DNA of 64,000 bases from Nitrospinia bacterium (GTDB lineage: Bacteria; Nitrospinota; Nitrospinia; Nitrospinales; JAJDAT01): NCBI GenBank assembly GCA_029261715.1, contig JAJDAT010000014.1:1-64000 (forward strand), written 5' to 3'. Each line of letters begins with the position of its first letter. The first letter of the stretch is position 1. This document shows positions 43,010 through 53,022 of the stretch, one piece after another. The translations under genes and the position numbers were made by a program. The notes beneath the pieces are model-generated. The model made no database searches. It had not been told where the DNA came from and was given only the letters and a program-made list of their open reading frames with translations.

Positions 43010-44347
43010 TCATCCTAAAGCAGCGCATTCTTTAATGCCATTAATTGCTAATCGTTGGGTTTCATAATTCAATAGATTGCCATACTGTCTTAAATAGTTT
43101 TTTTCTCTAGCTTCAGTAAATCTTCCATAATATTCCGCAATATCTTCTTGTGTTAGATCAGGTAAATTTAAAATCGATCGTCTATGATTTGCGGGTAGAT
43201 CCAGATAGTTTTTTGGCAAATAGCCCTTATCCAAACACAGTCTAAACAAGGCCGTTCCGGGAAATGGATAAAAAATGCTAAAGGAAAAATCGTCAGGCTC
43301 TAACTGTTTAATAAAATCAAGAGTCATGTCCACATCTTGTTTATGCTCTCCAGGCACCCCCAACATAAAATTCGCTATAATATGAATACCAAAGCGCTTA
43401 GACCAATTAAAAACCTCTAAAAAACGCTCGTTAGTTACAGGACGGTTCATAATATTTTTTCGAACACTATAGCTACCACTTTCCACTCCATAAACAATGT
43501 ACTGGCAACCTGCTTCCGCTAATTCTTCTATCATCTCTAAAGTCATGGTTTCTACTCTCGCATTAAGCGAAAAACCCACTCCTATCTCCACTCTATATTG
43601 CCGACAAAATTCGCGAATCCACTTTCTATCAATCGTAAAAGTATCGTCTTCAAAAATAACAAAACTAAGAGACCCATTTTTTTTAATATCAGAAAGTTCG
43701 TCTATAACATTTTGACACGAACGTCTTCTTCCATATTCGCTACCTTCATAGAGTTCTAAAGTACTCGCTGCGGCACAATAGGAACAAGGAAACGGGCATC
43801 CTCTTTGAGTGCAAATATGGACAACCCCTTCTTGCTCATCTAAAAGATCGCGAGCCATAAATGGCAATGAATCTAAAGAGGGAAATGGTGGGCGCACTGA
43901 AGGTTTAGGACCTCCTCGTACCCAAATATTTTGTATTGAATTTGGAAGAATCTTTTCTCCGCGTTCTAAAAAACCTAAAAGCTCCGCCATAGCTTCTTCT
44001 CCTTCCCCCAAACAAACGTAATCAAACCCAACAGAAGTAATAACCGTTTCAGGATCGTACGTAGCCTGGAGTCCTCCAGCTATAACAGGAATGTTAATTT
44101 TTTTTCTTAAATCGCGCACAATTTCGCGCGCTCGAAGCCACTGACGGCTCGTCAGCGATAAGGCAAGAACATCAGGTTTTTTTTTATTTATTTTTTCTAA
44201 TAAACTTACTGCTGTTTCATCAAGAGGAACTCTAAGCAAGGAAGCTTCATGACCTTGCTGGCGAATATAAGCTCCGATGTAAGCTGGGCCAATAGAGGCT
44301 AAAGCCCAATTTCTGTCCGAATCAATTTCCAGAAATAATACATTCAT
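43010..44347 (-). CDS. B12-binding-domain radical SAM protein
   Basis: A 445-residue enzyme. The N-terminal 130 residues form a B12-binding-like domain (SIGPAYIGAYIRQQGHEAS, VIAGGLQATYDPETV, FDYVCLGEGEEAMAELLGF). The radical SAM core follows with CTQRGCPFPCSYCAA, in which CPFPCSYC is the CxxxCxxC cluster site, and the GxExG-like YGVESGSYSVRK. The end is helical. Family members perform methylations and rearrangements on unactivated carbons, usually in lipid, natural-product or RNA pathways. Placement inside a T6SS run, 19 bases after the MORN gene and 77 bases before the spike gene, is unusual. Substrate unknown. Confidence 0.88.
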   Translation of the reverse strand: MNVLFLEIDSDRNWALASIGPAYIGAYIRQQGHEASLLRVPLDETAVSLLEKINKKKPDVLALSLTSRQWLRAREIVRDLRKKINIPVIAGGLQATYDPETVITSVGFDYVCLGEGEEAMAELLGFLERGEKILPNSIQNIWVRGGPKPSVRPPFPSLDSLPFMARDLLDEQEGVVHICTQRGCPFPCSYCAAASTLELYEGSEYGRRRSCQNVIDELSDIKKNGSLSFVIFEDDTFTIDRKWIREFCRQYRVEIGVGFSLNARVETMTLEMIEELAEAGCQYIVYGVESGSYSVRKNIMNRPVTNERFLEVFNWSKRFGIHIIANFMLGVPGEHKQDVDMTLDFIKQLEPDDFSFSIFYPFPGTALFRLCLDKGYLPKNYLDLPANHRRSILNLPDLTQEDIAEYYGRFTEAREKNYLRQYGNLLNYETQRLAINGIKECAALG

Positions 44348-44366
44348 GAAAATAAAAGATTTTTTA

Positions 44367-45290
44367 TCAATTAAATAATTTATCTAAGAAGGAACCGTCT
44401 TCAGAAGATTTCTTTTCTTTACCTTTTTCGTCGAACTTAACCGTTTTTCCCTTTTTCTCCCCGTTAGAGAATAAAGATTTTTCGGCGATTTTACCGTCTG
44501 GCTGATAACGAATCAATTCACCTTCCAACTTATTATTCTTATAAAATGCCTTTGTCCTAGGAGTTCCATCAGAATAGAATTCCAGCAATTCTCCTTCTTG
44601 TTTTCCATTTTTAAAAAAGCTTTTTTGGATTATTTTCCCTTCTTCATCTAAGACTAGCGATTCTCCTTCAGCTTTTCCATCTTTAAAACCTGATTTAGAA
44701 ATCGGTTTTCCGTTCTCACCGTAAACGATATATTCTCCGTGTTTTTTTCCATTTTTGTGAGACCATTTCGCTTTTAACTGTCCCCCAGAATAAGAAAATG
44801 CAGGTCCTTCTAATTTTCCTCTTACAAAATTGATTTTTGAAGAAATTTCTTCATCATCGAACAAAATTATTTCGCCATTCAGTTGACCATCCTTGTAATT
44901 AGCAATTTGCGAAACAGCCCCTTCTTCATAAGAAATCGATTCACCATCAAGCTTACCTTCACGATAGGTCCCTTTTTCTAAAATTTTTCCTTCATCATCA
45001 AATCTTTCATATTTTCCGTCTAAAACATCCTTATCATAATGTACTTTTTCAGAAATCTTATTTTCTGCAGTGAATTGAATCGATTCGCCATGCAATTTGC
45101 CTTTTTCATAACTGGCTTTTTCAGACACCCACCCACCTTCGTCATAAATCAAAGCCTCGCCTTCGATTTCACCATTAATCAGAGTAAATTTTTGGATGAG
45201 TTTATTTTCATCGTCAAATACCTCCTGCTCTCCATCGTCAGGCTTTTTCTCAGCAGATGCATTCTCCGTTTTGTTTTCTTCATCAACCAT
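44367..45290 (-). CDS. MORN/YwqK-type repeat protein
   Basis: The 307-residue acidic protein consists of about eleven repeats of 20-24 residues of the form K-x-G-K-x-(H/D/E)-G-E-x-x-x-(Y/F)-x-x-(D/E)-G-K, for example YEKGKLHGESIQF, YREGKLDGESISY, HKNGKKHGEYIVYGENGKPI and FKDGKAEGESLVL. These are MORN_2 repeats as in YwqK-type proteins, which are often annotated as antitoxins and recur near T6SS and other effector loci. It has no signal peptide. Lying 20 bases after vgrG, it is the natural place for an effector, an immunity protein or an adaptor; sequence does not choose among these. Confidence 0.8.
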   Translation of the reverse strand: MVDEENKTENASAEKKPDDGEQEVFDDENKLIQKFTLINGEIEGEALIYDEGGWVSEKASYEKGKLHGESIQFTAENKISEKVHYDKDVLDGKYERFDDEGKILEKGTYREGKLDGESISYEEGAVSQIANYKDGQLNGEIILFDDEEISSKINFVRGKLEGPAFSYSGGQLKAKWSHKNGKKHGEYIVYGENGKPISKSGFKDGKAEGESLVLDEEGKIIQKSFFKNGKQEGELLEFYSDGTPRTKAFYKNNKLEGELIRYQPDGKIAEKSLFSNGEKKGKTVKFDEKGKEKKSSEDGSFLDKLFN

Positions 45291-45310
45291 TTTCTTACCA
45301 AATCAAAAAA

Positions 45311-47326
45311 TTAACCGATCTTGGTCATGGAGCCTTTAATTGTCATTATTGCGCCAGCAGTATTATCGCTATTAGCGCCGCCTTTGTTAGTCAAGTTCGC
45401 GCCAGCTTGGTTTGTCAAATTCGTGCCGGCCTTATTAGTCATCTCAGTGCCAGCTTTAGCTGTATAAGCCTTGCCCGATGAGAGAGCCATGGCTCCTCCC
45501 GCCTTACCAGTCATATCTTTTCCAGATTGTATTGTGACCGCTTTGCTCCCTTTTATAGTGATATTGCCACCAGCCTTAATAGTAATCGTTCCGGTCACGT
45601 CTAAAGTATAATTTCCCTTTATTTTATGTACAAAATTCGCTTTGTTATTATGAGCCTCATTGTCGTCTATATTTAAAGTCCGTTTTCCTTTAACGGAATA
45701 ATCCTCTTTCCCTTTTTTTACGGAATAAGTACGATCCCCTTTTGAAATCTCTAAGATATCATTCTCTTCTAATACCTTGGTCGTTCTGTTCTTAGTGATG
45801 GTGTTAGTTTCATCGTTTAGAACTTCTTTAACACGATCATTTTCAACGGTTATATTCATATCTTTTTGGGCATGAACATAAATTTCTTCGGAATCCTTTT
45901 TATCCTCAAACCGTATCTCGTTAAAACCGCCACTTCCTTTAGAAGAATCCGACTTCAATGTACTCTTAGTTGAATTAGCTGGAAGCGCATATGGAACAGT
46001 TTGCGTAGCATTATATACAGACCCAGTTACTAAAGGCCGATCAGGATCGCCATTAACAAAGCTCACAACAACTTCCTGCCCTATTCGTGGAATGAAAATA
46101 TTACCCCAACTTTTCCCTGCCCAACTTGAAGACACTCGAATCCAACAAGAACTGTTTTCGTCTTTTTTTCCTTCTTGGTCCCAATGAAATTGAACTTTAA
46201 TACGGCCGTATTTATCTGTCCAAATTTCCTCTCCACTCTTGCCTACAACTAACGCAGTTTGAGTGCCAGGGATAAAAGGCTTAGGCGTAGCCATAGGGGG
46301 CCTAAAAGGAACATCACTAGGAAATCCACGAAATGAATTAGAGTATTCTTCTTGAGTTCCAGAATGGACAACTTGACTTAAAACGTAAGAACTATTCATA
46401 TCAGCTCTCGAATGCTCTTTTAAGTCAAACTTAAACCCAGGTCTAAAGTCTCTGCAAAACCCAGCTCCCGTCAACATTTTGATTGGATATTCTCGGCCTT
46501 CCAGTCTTACGTTAGCTCGTTTTTCTCCCGCATCTTTTTTAACAAAACCTCCAGGGTATTCGTAAACTCTCATTTTGCTGGCTTTACCCGCAGCTTTTAC
46601 CATTAAATCGGTGGCTGGAGTTTCAAAATCATAGTCGTCCATATCATACTTGCCAGTGGCCACATTTTGCTCAAAAGTACATTGCACTAAAACGTCGTCT
46701 TCCTGAGCGCTAGACATTGATCGACCAAAACGTACCGAAGCAATATTTGGACAAGGTTTGTGAGCGCTAGCGTCATCAGCCATCACTAAAGTGTGTTTAC
46801 TTTTTTCGTGTTCGAAAAAATAAAATATTCCTTCGTCCTCCATCAAACGCGAAACAAAATCGAAAGCACTTTCTTGATATTGAACGCAATACTCCCGAGG
46901 CTGATAAGTTTTAGTTAAACTATTTTTAAAATCTGTGAAACCGCTATCCTTAAAAATCTGCTCGATAATATCCGGGACGCTTTTATTTTGGAAAATTTTT
47001 GAATCTCTAGTTAGGGTAAGCATCCAAAACCATGGGTAAACATCGGCCAAATAAGTTGTATTTTTTTCGTCGCCGCCAGCTTGCACAAACTTACTCACTA
47101 ATCCATGAAAATATCTTTCTCCAGATTCGGCTAATTTCATGGTTACAGTTATATTTTTCCCTACAATTTTCTCAAAACTCAGATCGTTGGCATCCGAAAT
47201 CATTTCTAAATAGAATCTAAAAAGACCAGAAACCTTCTCTTCTCCACTAAACCGTTTGATAATGAGCTTATCTTTTCCCAAAGGGGTAGTAAGGTTTATA
47301 TCCAAATCATCTTGTGTGAGAGCCAT
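45311..47326 (-). CDS. vgrG: Type VI secretion spike VgrG (TssI)
   Basis: A 671-residue VgrG with the full core: gp27-like part (residues about 1-340: LIIKRFSGEEKVSGLFRFYL, EDEGIFYFFEHE, REYPIKMLTGAGFCRDFRPG), the OB-fold gp5-like part (FIPGTQTALVVGKSGEEIWT, DKYGRIKVQFHWDQEGKKDE, WIRVSSSWAGKSWGNIFIPR, VNGDPDRPLVTGSVYN), then the beta-helix spike. The last 55 residues are octapeptide repeats built on AGxxLTNK and end KGSMTKIG. There is no C-terminal toxin domain. The gene follows tssH by 16 bases. Confidence 0.96.
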   Translation of the reverse strand: MALTQDDLDINLTTPLGKDKLIIKRFSGEEKVSGLFRFYLEMISDANDLSFEKIVGKNITVTMKLAESGERYFHGLVSKFVQAGGDEKNTTYLADVYPWFWMLTLTRDSKIFQNKSVPDIIEQIFKDSGFTDFKNSLTKTYQPREYCVQYQESAFDFVSRLMEDEGIFYFFEHEKSKHTLVMADDASAHKPCPNIASVRFGRSMSSAQEDDVLVQCTFEQNVATGKYDMDDYDFETPATDLMVKAAGKASKMRVYEYPGGFVKKDAGEKRANVRLEGREYPIKMLTGAGFCRDFRPGFKFDLKEHSRADMNSSYVLSQVVHSGTQEEYSNSFRGFPSDVPFRPPMATPKPFIPGTQTALVVGKSGEEIWTDKYGRIKVQFHWDQEGKKDENSSCWIRVSSSWAGKSWGNIFIPRIGQEVVVSFVNGDPDRPLVTGSVYNATQTVPYALPANSTKSTLKSDSSKGSGGFNEIRFEDKKDSEEIYVHAQKDMNITVENDRVKEVLNDETNTITKNRTTKVLEENDILEISKGDRTYSVKKGKEDYSVKGKRTLNIDDNEAHNNKANFVHKIKGNYTLDVTGTITIKAGGNITIKGSKAVTIQSGKDMTGKAGGAMALSSGKAYTAKAGTEMTNKAGTNLTNQAGANLTNKGGANSDNTAGAIMTIKGSMTKIG

Positions 47327-47342
47327 AACCTACTTTTCCATT

Positions 47343-50048
47343 TTATATAAAATTGAAAACAAAATTTTCATCGGAATCTAAAGAAACTCTGACTTCCGAA
47401 TATTCGATTTCGTCCGCCATTCGTTCCAAAACAGCCGAAGATAATTGTGGCAACAAAGCGTGAGTTAAAATATGGTCTACATTTCGAGCGCCGCTATCGA
47501 CTTCGGAACACCTCTGAGCTATGACAGATACCAAATCGTCGCCGTATACGAAATCTGCTCGATGGTTTTCCTTAAATCTTTTTTGAATTTTATCCAACTT
47601 CAAACGCGCAATTTGGCTAATCTCCAATTCTCCTAATGCGTAATAAGGAATTATTACTAACCTACCTAAAAAGGCAGGCTTAAAGTGTTGCAATAATAGA
47701 GGACGAATTTTACTTTCTAAATCTTTTACATCTACAACTTCTCTGCCATTACTACAAGCATCCATTATAACGTCGGTTCCGATGTTACAAGTCAAAAGAA
47801 TAACTGTATTCTTAAAATCTACAGTTAAACCTTCTGAATCCTCCATCGCCCCTTTATCAAATACTTGATAAAACACCTCCGTCACATCTGTGTGAGCCTT
47901 TTCTACTTCATCAAGCAAGACAACGCTGTATGGAGTTCTTCGAACCGCTTCAGTTAACACGCCGCCTTGACCATATCCGACATATCCTGGAGGAGCTCCT
48001 TTTAAATTTGAAACTGTATAGGGCTCCTGATATTCGGACATATTAATTTTTATTAAGTTTTTCTCCCCGCCATACAAAATATCTGCAAGAGCTAAAGCCG
48101 ATTCTGTCTTGCCCACTCCACTAGGCCCCACAAGCAGAAAAACCCCTACCGGTTTTCCTGGATCGTCTAACAAAGCGCGCGACGTACGAATCCGCTTACA
48201 GATACTATCGATTGCAGAAGATTGCCCTATAATCCGTTTCTCCATAACGCTTTTCAAACCTAGAACGGTCTGAATTTCATCGGCCATCATTTTACCGACA
48301 GGAATTCCAGTCCAACCTGAAATGACAGACGCAACGACTCTAGAATCAACGCAAACGGGAACCATCGGTTCATCGCCTTGGAAAGATTCTAATCCTCTTT
48401 GAAGTCGTAGCGCATTCCGCTTCGTCTTTCGGATTCTTTCTTGTGTCTCATCAGAGTTATTGCGTTCATATTCCTTCTCTAATTTGAATGTCCGCTCTTG
48501 AAGATTTTTTATTTTTTCTACAGCTTTCAATTCTTTTTTCCATCTTGCAGTGACCTTGTCTTGCTCGATTTTTGCGCTTTCAAGCTCGTCATTTAATACG
48601 GCAATCTGATTAGAACGATCTTGCCCTGCAGCATTATCTCTTTTTAATCCTGAAATTTCTAATTCGAGTATTTCAATCTGTCTGGCTGCATTCTCTGCGG
48701 ATGGAGGCCTTCCATTTTGTCCGATAGCAACTCTAGCGCAAGCAGTATCCAAAACGCTCACCGCTTTGTCAGGTAGCTGTCTCCCAGAAATATATCTATG
48801 TGATAATTTTACCGCGTCCTGCACCGCCTGATCAAATATCCATACTTTGTGATATTTTTCTAAGTGTTTTGCCATCGCGCGCAACATATTAATAGCTACG
48901 CCCTCTTCGGGTTCTTTTACGGAAACGACCTGAAACCTTCTAGCTAATGCGCGATCCTTTTCAAAATATTTTTTATACTCAGACCAAGTTGTGGCCGCGA
49001 TTGTCCGTAACTCTCCCCTTGCCAAAGCGGGTTTAATTAAATTTGCCGCATCCCCTTGCCCAGCGGAAGCACCCGCTCCAATCAGAGAATGAGCTTCGTC
49101 AATAAACAAAATAATAGGCTTAGGAGAAGATTTAACTTCTTTGATAACAGATTTAAGACGTTCCTCAAACTCCCCCCGAACTCCCGCTCCCGCTTGCAGA
49201 GAACCCAAGTCTAAAGATCGAAGAGAAACATTTTTAAGCGCAGGGGGAACATCTCCTTTAATAATCCTCAATGCAAAGCCTTCGGCAATTGCGGTCTTCC
49301 CTACACCAGGTTCACCCGTTAATATAGGATTGTTCTGCCTTCTTCGAGTTAATATATCTATAACCTGACGTATTTCTGCATCTCTCCCTTGTATAGGATC
49401 GATCTCTCCTATTTTAGCTTTATGAGTCAAATCCGAAGTAAATTTATTTAGAGCCGGGGTTTTGGGATCTAAAGATTCGTCAGAAAGATCTTTGTCTTTC
49501 TCAACCAGAGGTATATCAGGTTCGTCATTAATCTCGGTTTCATCTTCTGATTGTTTTTTACCTAGCCTCTTATCTTCTTTAGAACCCTTTATGAGTTCAA
49601 AAATGTCTTCGCGTAACCGATCGCGATGAACCTGTAACAATTCAGGGCAAGACTCTACAATAAGCCCTCGGAGAGAATCTCTTTGCAATAATCCCATTAG
49701 CAAAGCTCCCGTTCGGATATCTTCTCCGCCAAAATGCAGCGAAGATATTACCCAGGCTTCTTCAAGCAATTCCAACATATGTTGCGAAAAAGCAGGTGTT
49801 CGTTGGCTACCTCTTTTAAATTGATCCATTGCAGACGTTAACTCACGATGGACTCGCGAACCATTCACTTCATAATATCGTAATAGTCGATATAAATCAG
49901 AGTCGGGGATATCAATCAATTTCAGCAAAAAATGCTCAATTTCAACATTATAATTTGTTTGAGAAACACAGAGAGCCACCGCCTCTTTAAGACCTTCTCG
50001 GCAAATGGGGTTTAACTTAGCAATCAGGTTTTTTAAATTATCGCTCAT
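47343..50048 (-). CDS. tssH: T6SS AAA+ ATPase ClpV (TssH)
   Basis: This Clp-type ATPase recycles the contracted TssBC sheath. The family start MSDNLKNLIAKLNPICREGL is placed at ATG 50048; a TTG at 50099 would extend it by 17 residues with AAGG ahead, so the start is unsure. The Clp N-domain is followed by AAA+ module 1 (GEPGVGKTAIAEG, PIILFIDEAHSLIGAG), a coiled-coil middle domain (about 455-550, rich in E and K), and module 2 (GPSGVGKTESALA, YSVVLLDEVEKAHTDV), then the ClpB-type C-terminus. About 900 residues long, standard for ClpV. Confidence 0.96.
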   Translation of the reverse strand: MSDNLKNLIAKLNPICREGLKEAVALCVSQTNYNVEIEHFLLKLIDIPDSDLYRLLRYYEVNGSRVHRELTSAMDQFKRGSQRTPAFSQHMLELLEEAWVISSLHFGGEDIRTGALLMGLLQRDSLRGLIVESCPELLQVHRDRLREDIFELIKGSKEDKRLGKKQSEDETEINDEPDIPLVEKDKDLSDESLDPKTPALNKFTSDLTHKAKIGEIDPIQGRDAEIRQVIDILTRRRQNNPILTGEPGVGKTAIAEGFALRIIKGDVPPALKNVSLRSLDLGSLQAGAGVRGEFEERLKSVIKEVKSSPKPIILFIDEAHSLIGAGASAGQGDAANLIKPALARGELRTIAATTWSEYKKYFEKDRALARRFQVVSVKEPEEGVAINMLRAMAKHLEKYHKVWIFDQAVQDAVKLSHRYISGRQLPDKAVSVLDTACARVAIGQNGRPPSAENAARQIEILELEISGLKRDNAAGQDRSNQIAVLNDELESAKIEQDKVTARWKKELKAVEKIKNLQERTFKLEKEYERNNSDETQERIRKTKRNALRLQRGLESFQGDEPMVPVCVDSRVVASVISGWTGIPVGKMMADEIQTVLGLKSVMEKRIIGQSSAIDSICKRIRTSRALLDDPGKPVGVFLLVGPSGVGKTESALALADILYGGEKNLIKINMSEYQEPYTVSNLKGAPPGYVGYGQGGVLTEAVRRTPYSVVLLDEVEKAHTDVTEVFYQVFDKGAMEDSEGLTVDFKNTVILLTCNIGTDVIMDACSNGREVVDVKDLESKIRPLLLQHFKPAFLGRLVIIPYYALGELEISQIARLKLDKIQKRFKENHRADFVYGDDLVSVIAQRCSEVDSGARNVDHILTHALLPQLSSAVLERMADEIEYSEVRVSLDSDENFVFNFI

Positions 50049-50203
50049 GGGAGTATTTGAAAGAAATTTTACAGTGGAGGGGTTAAAGTCCGAAACCAAG
50101 GACCTTGAAACATTTAATTCATAAAAAACCTTTCCTACAAAATGCTAATCAGGAATTTAAATTTTTATTTTACTCTGTGTTCCCTATCTCTAGGAAAAAA
50201 ATA

Positions 50204-51244
50204 TTATCCCTTATATCTCACTGAAGATAGAGTAATCGTTTGTGGATCGCGCTTCAATTCTTTAGTTTTAATGAATGACGTCCAACCTAACAAGGAGCCT
50301 AATTGGGTTCCGATTCTTAATGCTGGAACTTCAGCCTTTTTCAGTTTTAAAGTCATATCAAAATCGAGTTCATTTCTAGTATAAAAACTAATTAACTCTC
50401 GAAGAGAAGTAAAGCTTTTACCACGAGGAAGAAAACTAAAATATTGCTTAAAAGTTAAAGGCCCAAGCATTAGTTTAAACTTAGATTGTTGGTCCCATAC
50501 TCTTCTTCCAAGCAAAGCGGAATCTCCTAAAGTTTGATTTTCACCAAACGTTCCAATTCGAGTCAATTGATCTTCTTCTAAATAAAGCCAACGACCGCAA
50601 AAGGATTCTCCTTTTACTGGAGTCTTAAAGTAATCTTCCAAAATTACAGTTAACCCTACCATAGATCTAGGTTGTAGGGCCAATAGACCTGCATAAAATA
50701 AAAAAGCCCGGTCCTTTACCTCCATTCTATTTTTTAATTTTGGGACACCCATTCCCATCAAGGAAAAGAGATATTGCGAAAATTGACTTTTATCTGGTGG
50801 GGAAAATTCGAAACCTGGTCGATATTTCTTTCGAACTCTATATGCTAATGCAATTAACCGGTTGTTAAAAATATCCAGAAAATCACGAAGAGTTGTGTCT
50901 TTAGCTCTAACACGTTGTAATACAAGTTCAGTATAGGCTTGAGGCAAAGGTCCCAGCGCTCCCGCCAAACTCATAAAATTAACGCGCATTCGAGCCGGTT
51001 TTTTACCTTGAGGCTCATCGACTCCATCAATATCGCCAGGCGGAAAAGACAAACTGGTCTTACCTTGAAACCAAACGACATCATTAATTGGTTCTAATCT
51101 GTCGTCTCCAACAGGAAGACGATCTTTATAAATTATCTCTAGAAGTTTAACCGCTTGGAAAAACTCAAACCGGCTTCCTTCTTGGAAAAGGCCTTCTTTT
51201 ATAGAAGATTTTTTTCTCCAACCATAGGTTGCCATCGTTTCCAT
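50204..51244 (-). CDS. tssG: T6SS baseplate protein TssG
   Basis: A 346-residue TssG (ImpH/VasB). Features are the start MATYGWRKKSSIKEGLFQEG with FEFFQAVKLLEI, the central RMRVNFMSLAGALGPLPQAYTE segment and the closing TQLGSLLGWTSFI. TssG forms the wedge with TssF and TssE at the baseplate. Its start overlaps the end of tssF by 46 bases. The first ATG (51244) is three residues before the family-typical MATYGW (ATG 51235), which may be the real start. A gap of about 150 bases to clpV follows. Confidence 0.95.
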   Translation of the reverse strand: METMATYGWRKKSSIKEGLFQEGSRFEFFQAVKLLEIIYKDRLPVGDDRLEPINDVVWFQGKTSLSFPPGDIDGVDEPQGKKPARMRVNFMSLAGALGPLPQAYTELVLQRVRAKDTTLRDFLDIFNNRLIALAYRVRKKYRPGFEFSPPDKSQFSQYLFSLMGMGVPKLKNRMEVKDRAFLFYAGLLALQPRSMVGLTVILEDYFKTPVKGESFCGRWLYLEEDQLTRIGTFGENQTLGDSALLGRRVWDQQSKFKLMLGPLTFKQYFSFLPRGKSFTSLRELISFYTRNELDFDMTLKLKKAEVPALRIGTQLGSLLGWTSFIKTKELKRDPQTITLSSVRYKG

Positions 51245-53022
51245 TCTCCATCACGCTGTTGGCTTTTTGCGATTAATTGAGTGAAAGAATTAATTGAGGA
51301 ATATAAAGGGAAAAACCTATTGAGTACAGAAGCTAAAATAAATGGGCTTTTCCCCACATACTGAGTTTCATCAAAAATAAGGGTAATCTCAGTGCCTTGA
51401 CAAAATCTCCTCCAAGCTTCATTTTGGACTCTTCGAACCACTTTACGTGATTTCATCTCGGTAATACCTACCACTTGTTGATCCACAGATTGGCTTTTTA
51501 AATAACTATACAAACCCAGTATTTCCCTAAGAGCCAAAAGCCCTTTGCTATTATCTGTTAAAGACAAATGGTTCAAAGATAAATGCGAAATTAATTTCCA
51601 GAGCGTTGACCCACCCACTGACGGATTAAGCTGCGGGGTTGGCTTTTTCAAACAAGAAATATGAGACAATGGAGCGCTTTCTTCAATTTGCAAATCCGCA
51701 CCCTCTGGCAACTCAGCGGCTAAATCACGATTTGTACATAGAGTGTGAGCAAATATCATCTCGTTTGGAGGCATTGTCGGATTAAATTTTAAATCTAAAA
51801 ATGTTAAAAACATCTCCGAACCATGCACTCCAGGTTTTCCTGAAATCCGCCTTCTAGCATACCAAAAAGCATCATGACCACGTTCTTCCATTTCATGATC
51901 AAACGAAAAATAAGGTTTGTACACTTGAGAGTCTGACGCTGGATCGCTAGAACCAGAAACTTTATGTATAGAGTGAATTTCGGTGATTCTTTCTTTACGA
52001 ATATCTGAAACTAATGGGTATTCTGACTGTAATTGATCGACTCGAATAGGCTCTGAGGTACTTTTAAATAAATTAACAATTGGGGAACATCCCAGCTGAA
52101 AAGTGTCTTTATTAATGTGCAACCTATCATCGCGAGGCTTTCGCTTTAAAAGAATAACAATATCAAAAACCTTTTCAGCCTCATGAGTATCTAATTCTTT
52201 TAAATCAAAGAATAAAAACTTTTCGGGGAATGTGAAATATTCTTGAAGAAGCCTGTACCCTGGATGGGTGAATTTATGATAAGGCAAAATATCTTCATCA
52301 AGCTCAAACCCTACTGTTTGCAATGAATCATCTTTTAGTTTTTTAAACCTTTGTTTTCCCCCTGGGCCTTTCTTATCTGGAAGAATAAAAATAGAAAAAG
52401 ATTGATTAAATAATAGCTCATACAGTTCATTCGCAACGGAACTTATACCATTAATAAAAAAACGAAGATTTTTCATTTTAAGTTCTTTAAAAGAACCGGA
52501 ACTCTCAACTCGAATTTTCAAAATGGTTACTGCCTTATCAATCCCCTCTAAGTAATCAAATTTTTCAACAGACTCAAAAGAGGAATCTACCACTTTTAAC
52601 GGCCACAAGGTAACAGGATAACAAGTCCTAAATCGACAATCATCTCCTTGCTCGGTTCTAGCGAATAAAGGAGTGTTTTTATTTATCACATGACCAGAAG
52701 TCAATTTACCTTGAGTGGGGTCCGGTTCGAATTTTGCTATGGAAAACGATGGAACTGGATCGATAAAATGAGGGTATAAAACATTTAAAAGAGCGGCGCC
52801 AATTTCGGGAAATTCGTCGTCTATATTTCGATGAATCTTTGCGGTTAAAAATGCGAAAGATTCAATCAATCGCTCTACGTATGGATCTTTGGATTGCTCT
52901 GCGTCTAACTCTAGTCTACCAGCAACTTTAGGATATGTTTGGGCAAATAACTTGCCCATATTCCTAAGATAAGCCAATTCCCTTTGGTAATATATCAGGC
53001 GGTCATCATCCTGTAATGGCAT
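51199..53022 (-). CDS. tssF: T6SS baseplate protein TssF
   Basis: A 607-residue TssF (ImpG/VasA). Characteristic pieces are YYQRELAYLRNMGKLFAQTY, PYVERLIESFAFLTAKIHRN, LLNVLYPHFIDPVPSFSIAK and the late SVLNRFFPLYSSINSFTQLI. TssF is the larger wedge protein of the baseplate, present in two copies per wedge with one TssG. The start overlaps tssE by 17 bases, so translation of tssE, tssF and tssG is coupled. Confidence 0.96.
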   Translation of the reverse strand: MPLQDDDRLIYYQRELAYLRNMGKLFAQTYPKVAGRLELDAEQSKDPYVERLIESFAFLTAKIHRNIDDEFPEIGAALLNVLYPHFIDPVPSFSIAKFEPDPTQGKLTSGHVINKNTPLFARTEQGDDCRFRTCYPVTLWPLKVVDSSFESVEKFDYLEGIDKAVTILKIRVESSGSFKELKMKNLRFFINGISSVANELYELLFNQSFSIFILPDKKGPGGKQRFKKLKDDSLQTVGFELDEDILPYHKFTHPGYRLLQEYFTFPEKFLFFDLKELDTHEAEKVFDIVILLKRKPRDDRLHINKDTFQLGCSPIVNLFKSTSEPIRVDQLQSEYPLVSDIRKERITEIHSIHKVSGSSDPASDSQVYKPYFSFDHEMEERGHDAFWYARRRISGKPGVHGSEMFLTFLDLKFNPTMPPNEMIFAHTLCTNRDLAAELPEGADLQIEESAPLSHISCLKKPTPQLNPSVGGSTLWKLISHLSLNHLSLTDNSKGLLALREILGLYSYLKSQSVDQQVVGITEMKSRKVVRRVQNEAWRRFCQGTEITLIFDETQYVGKSPFILASVLNRFFPLYSSINSFTQLIAKSQQRDGEWKRWQPMVGEKNLL

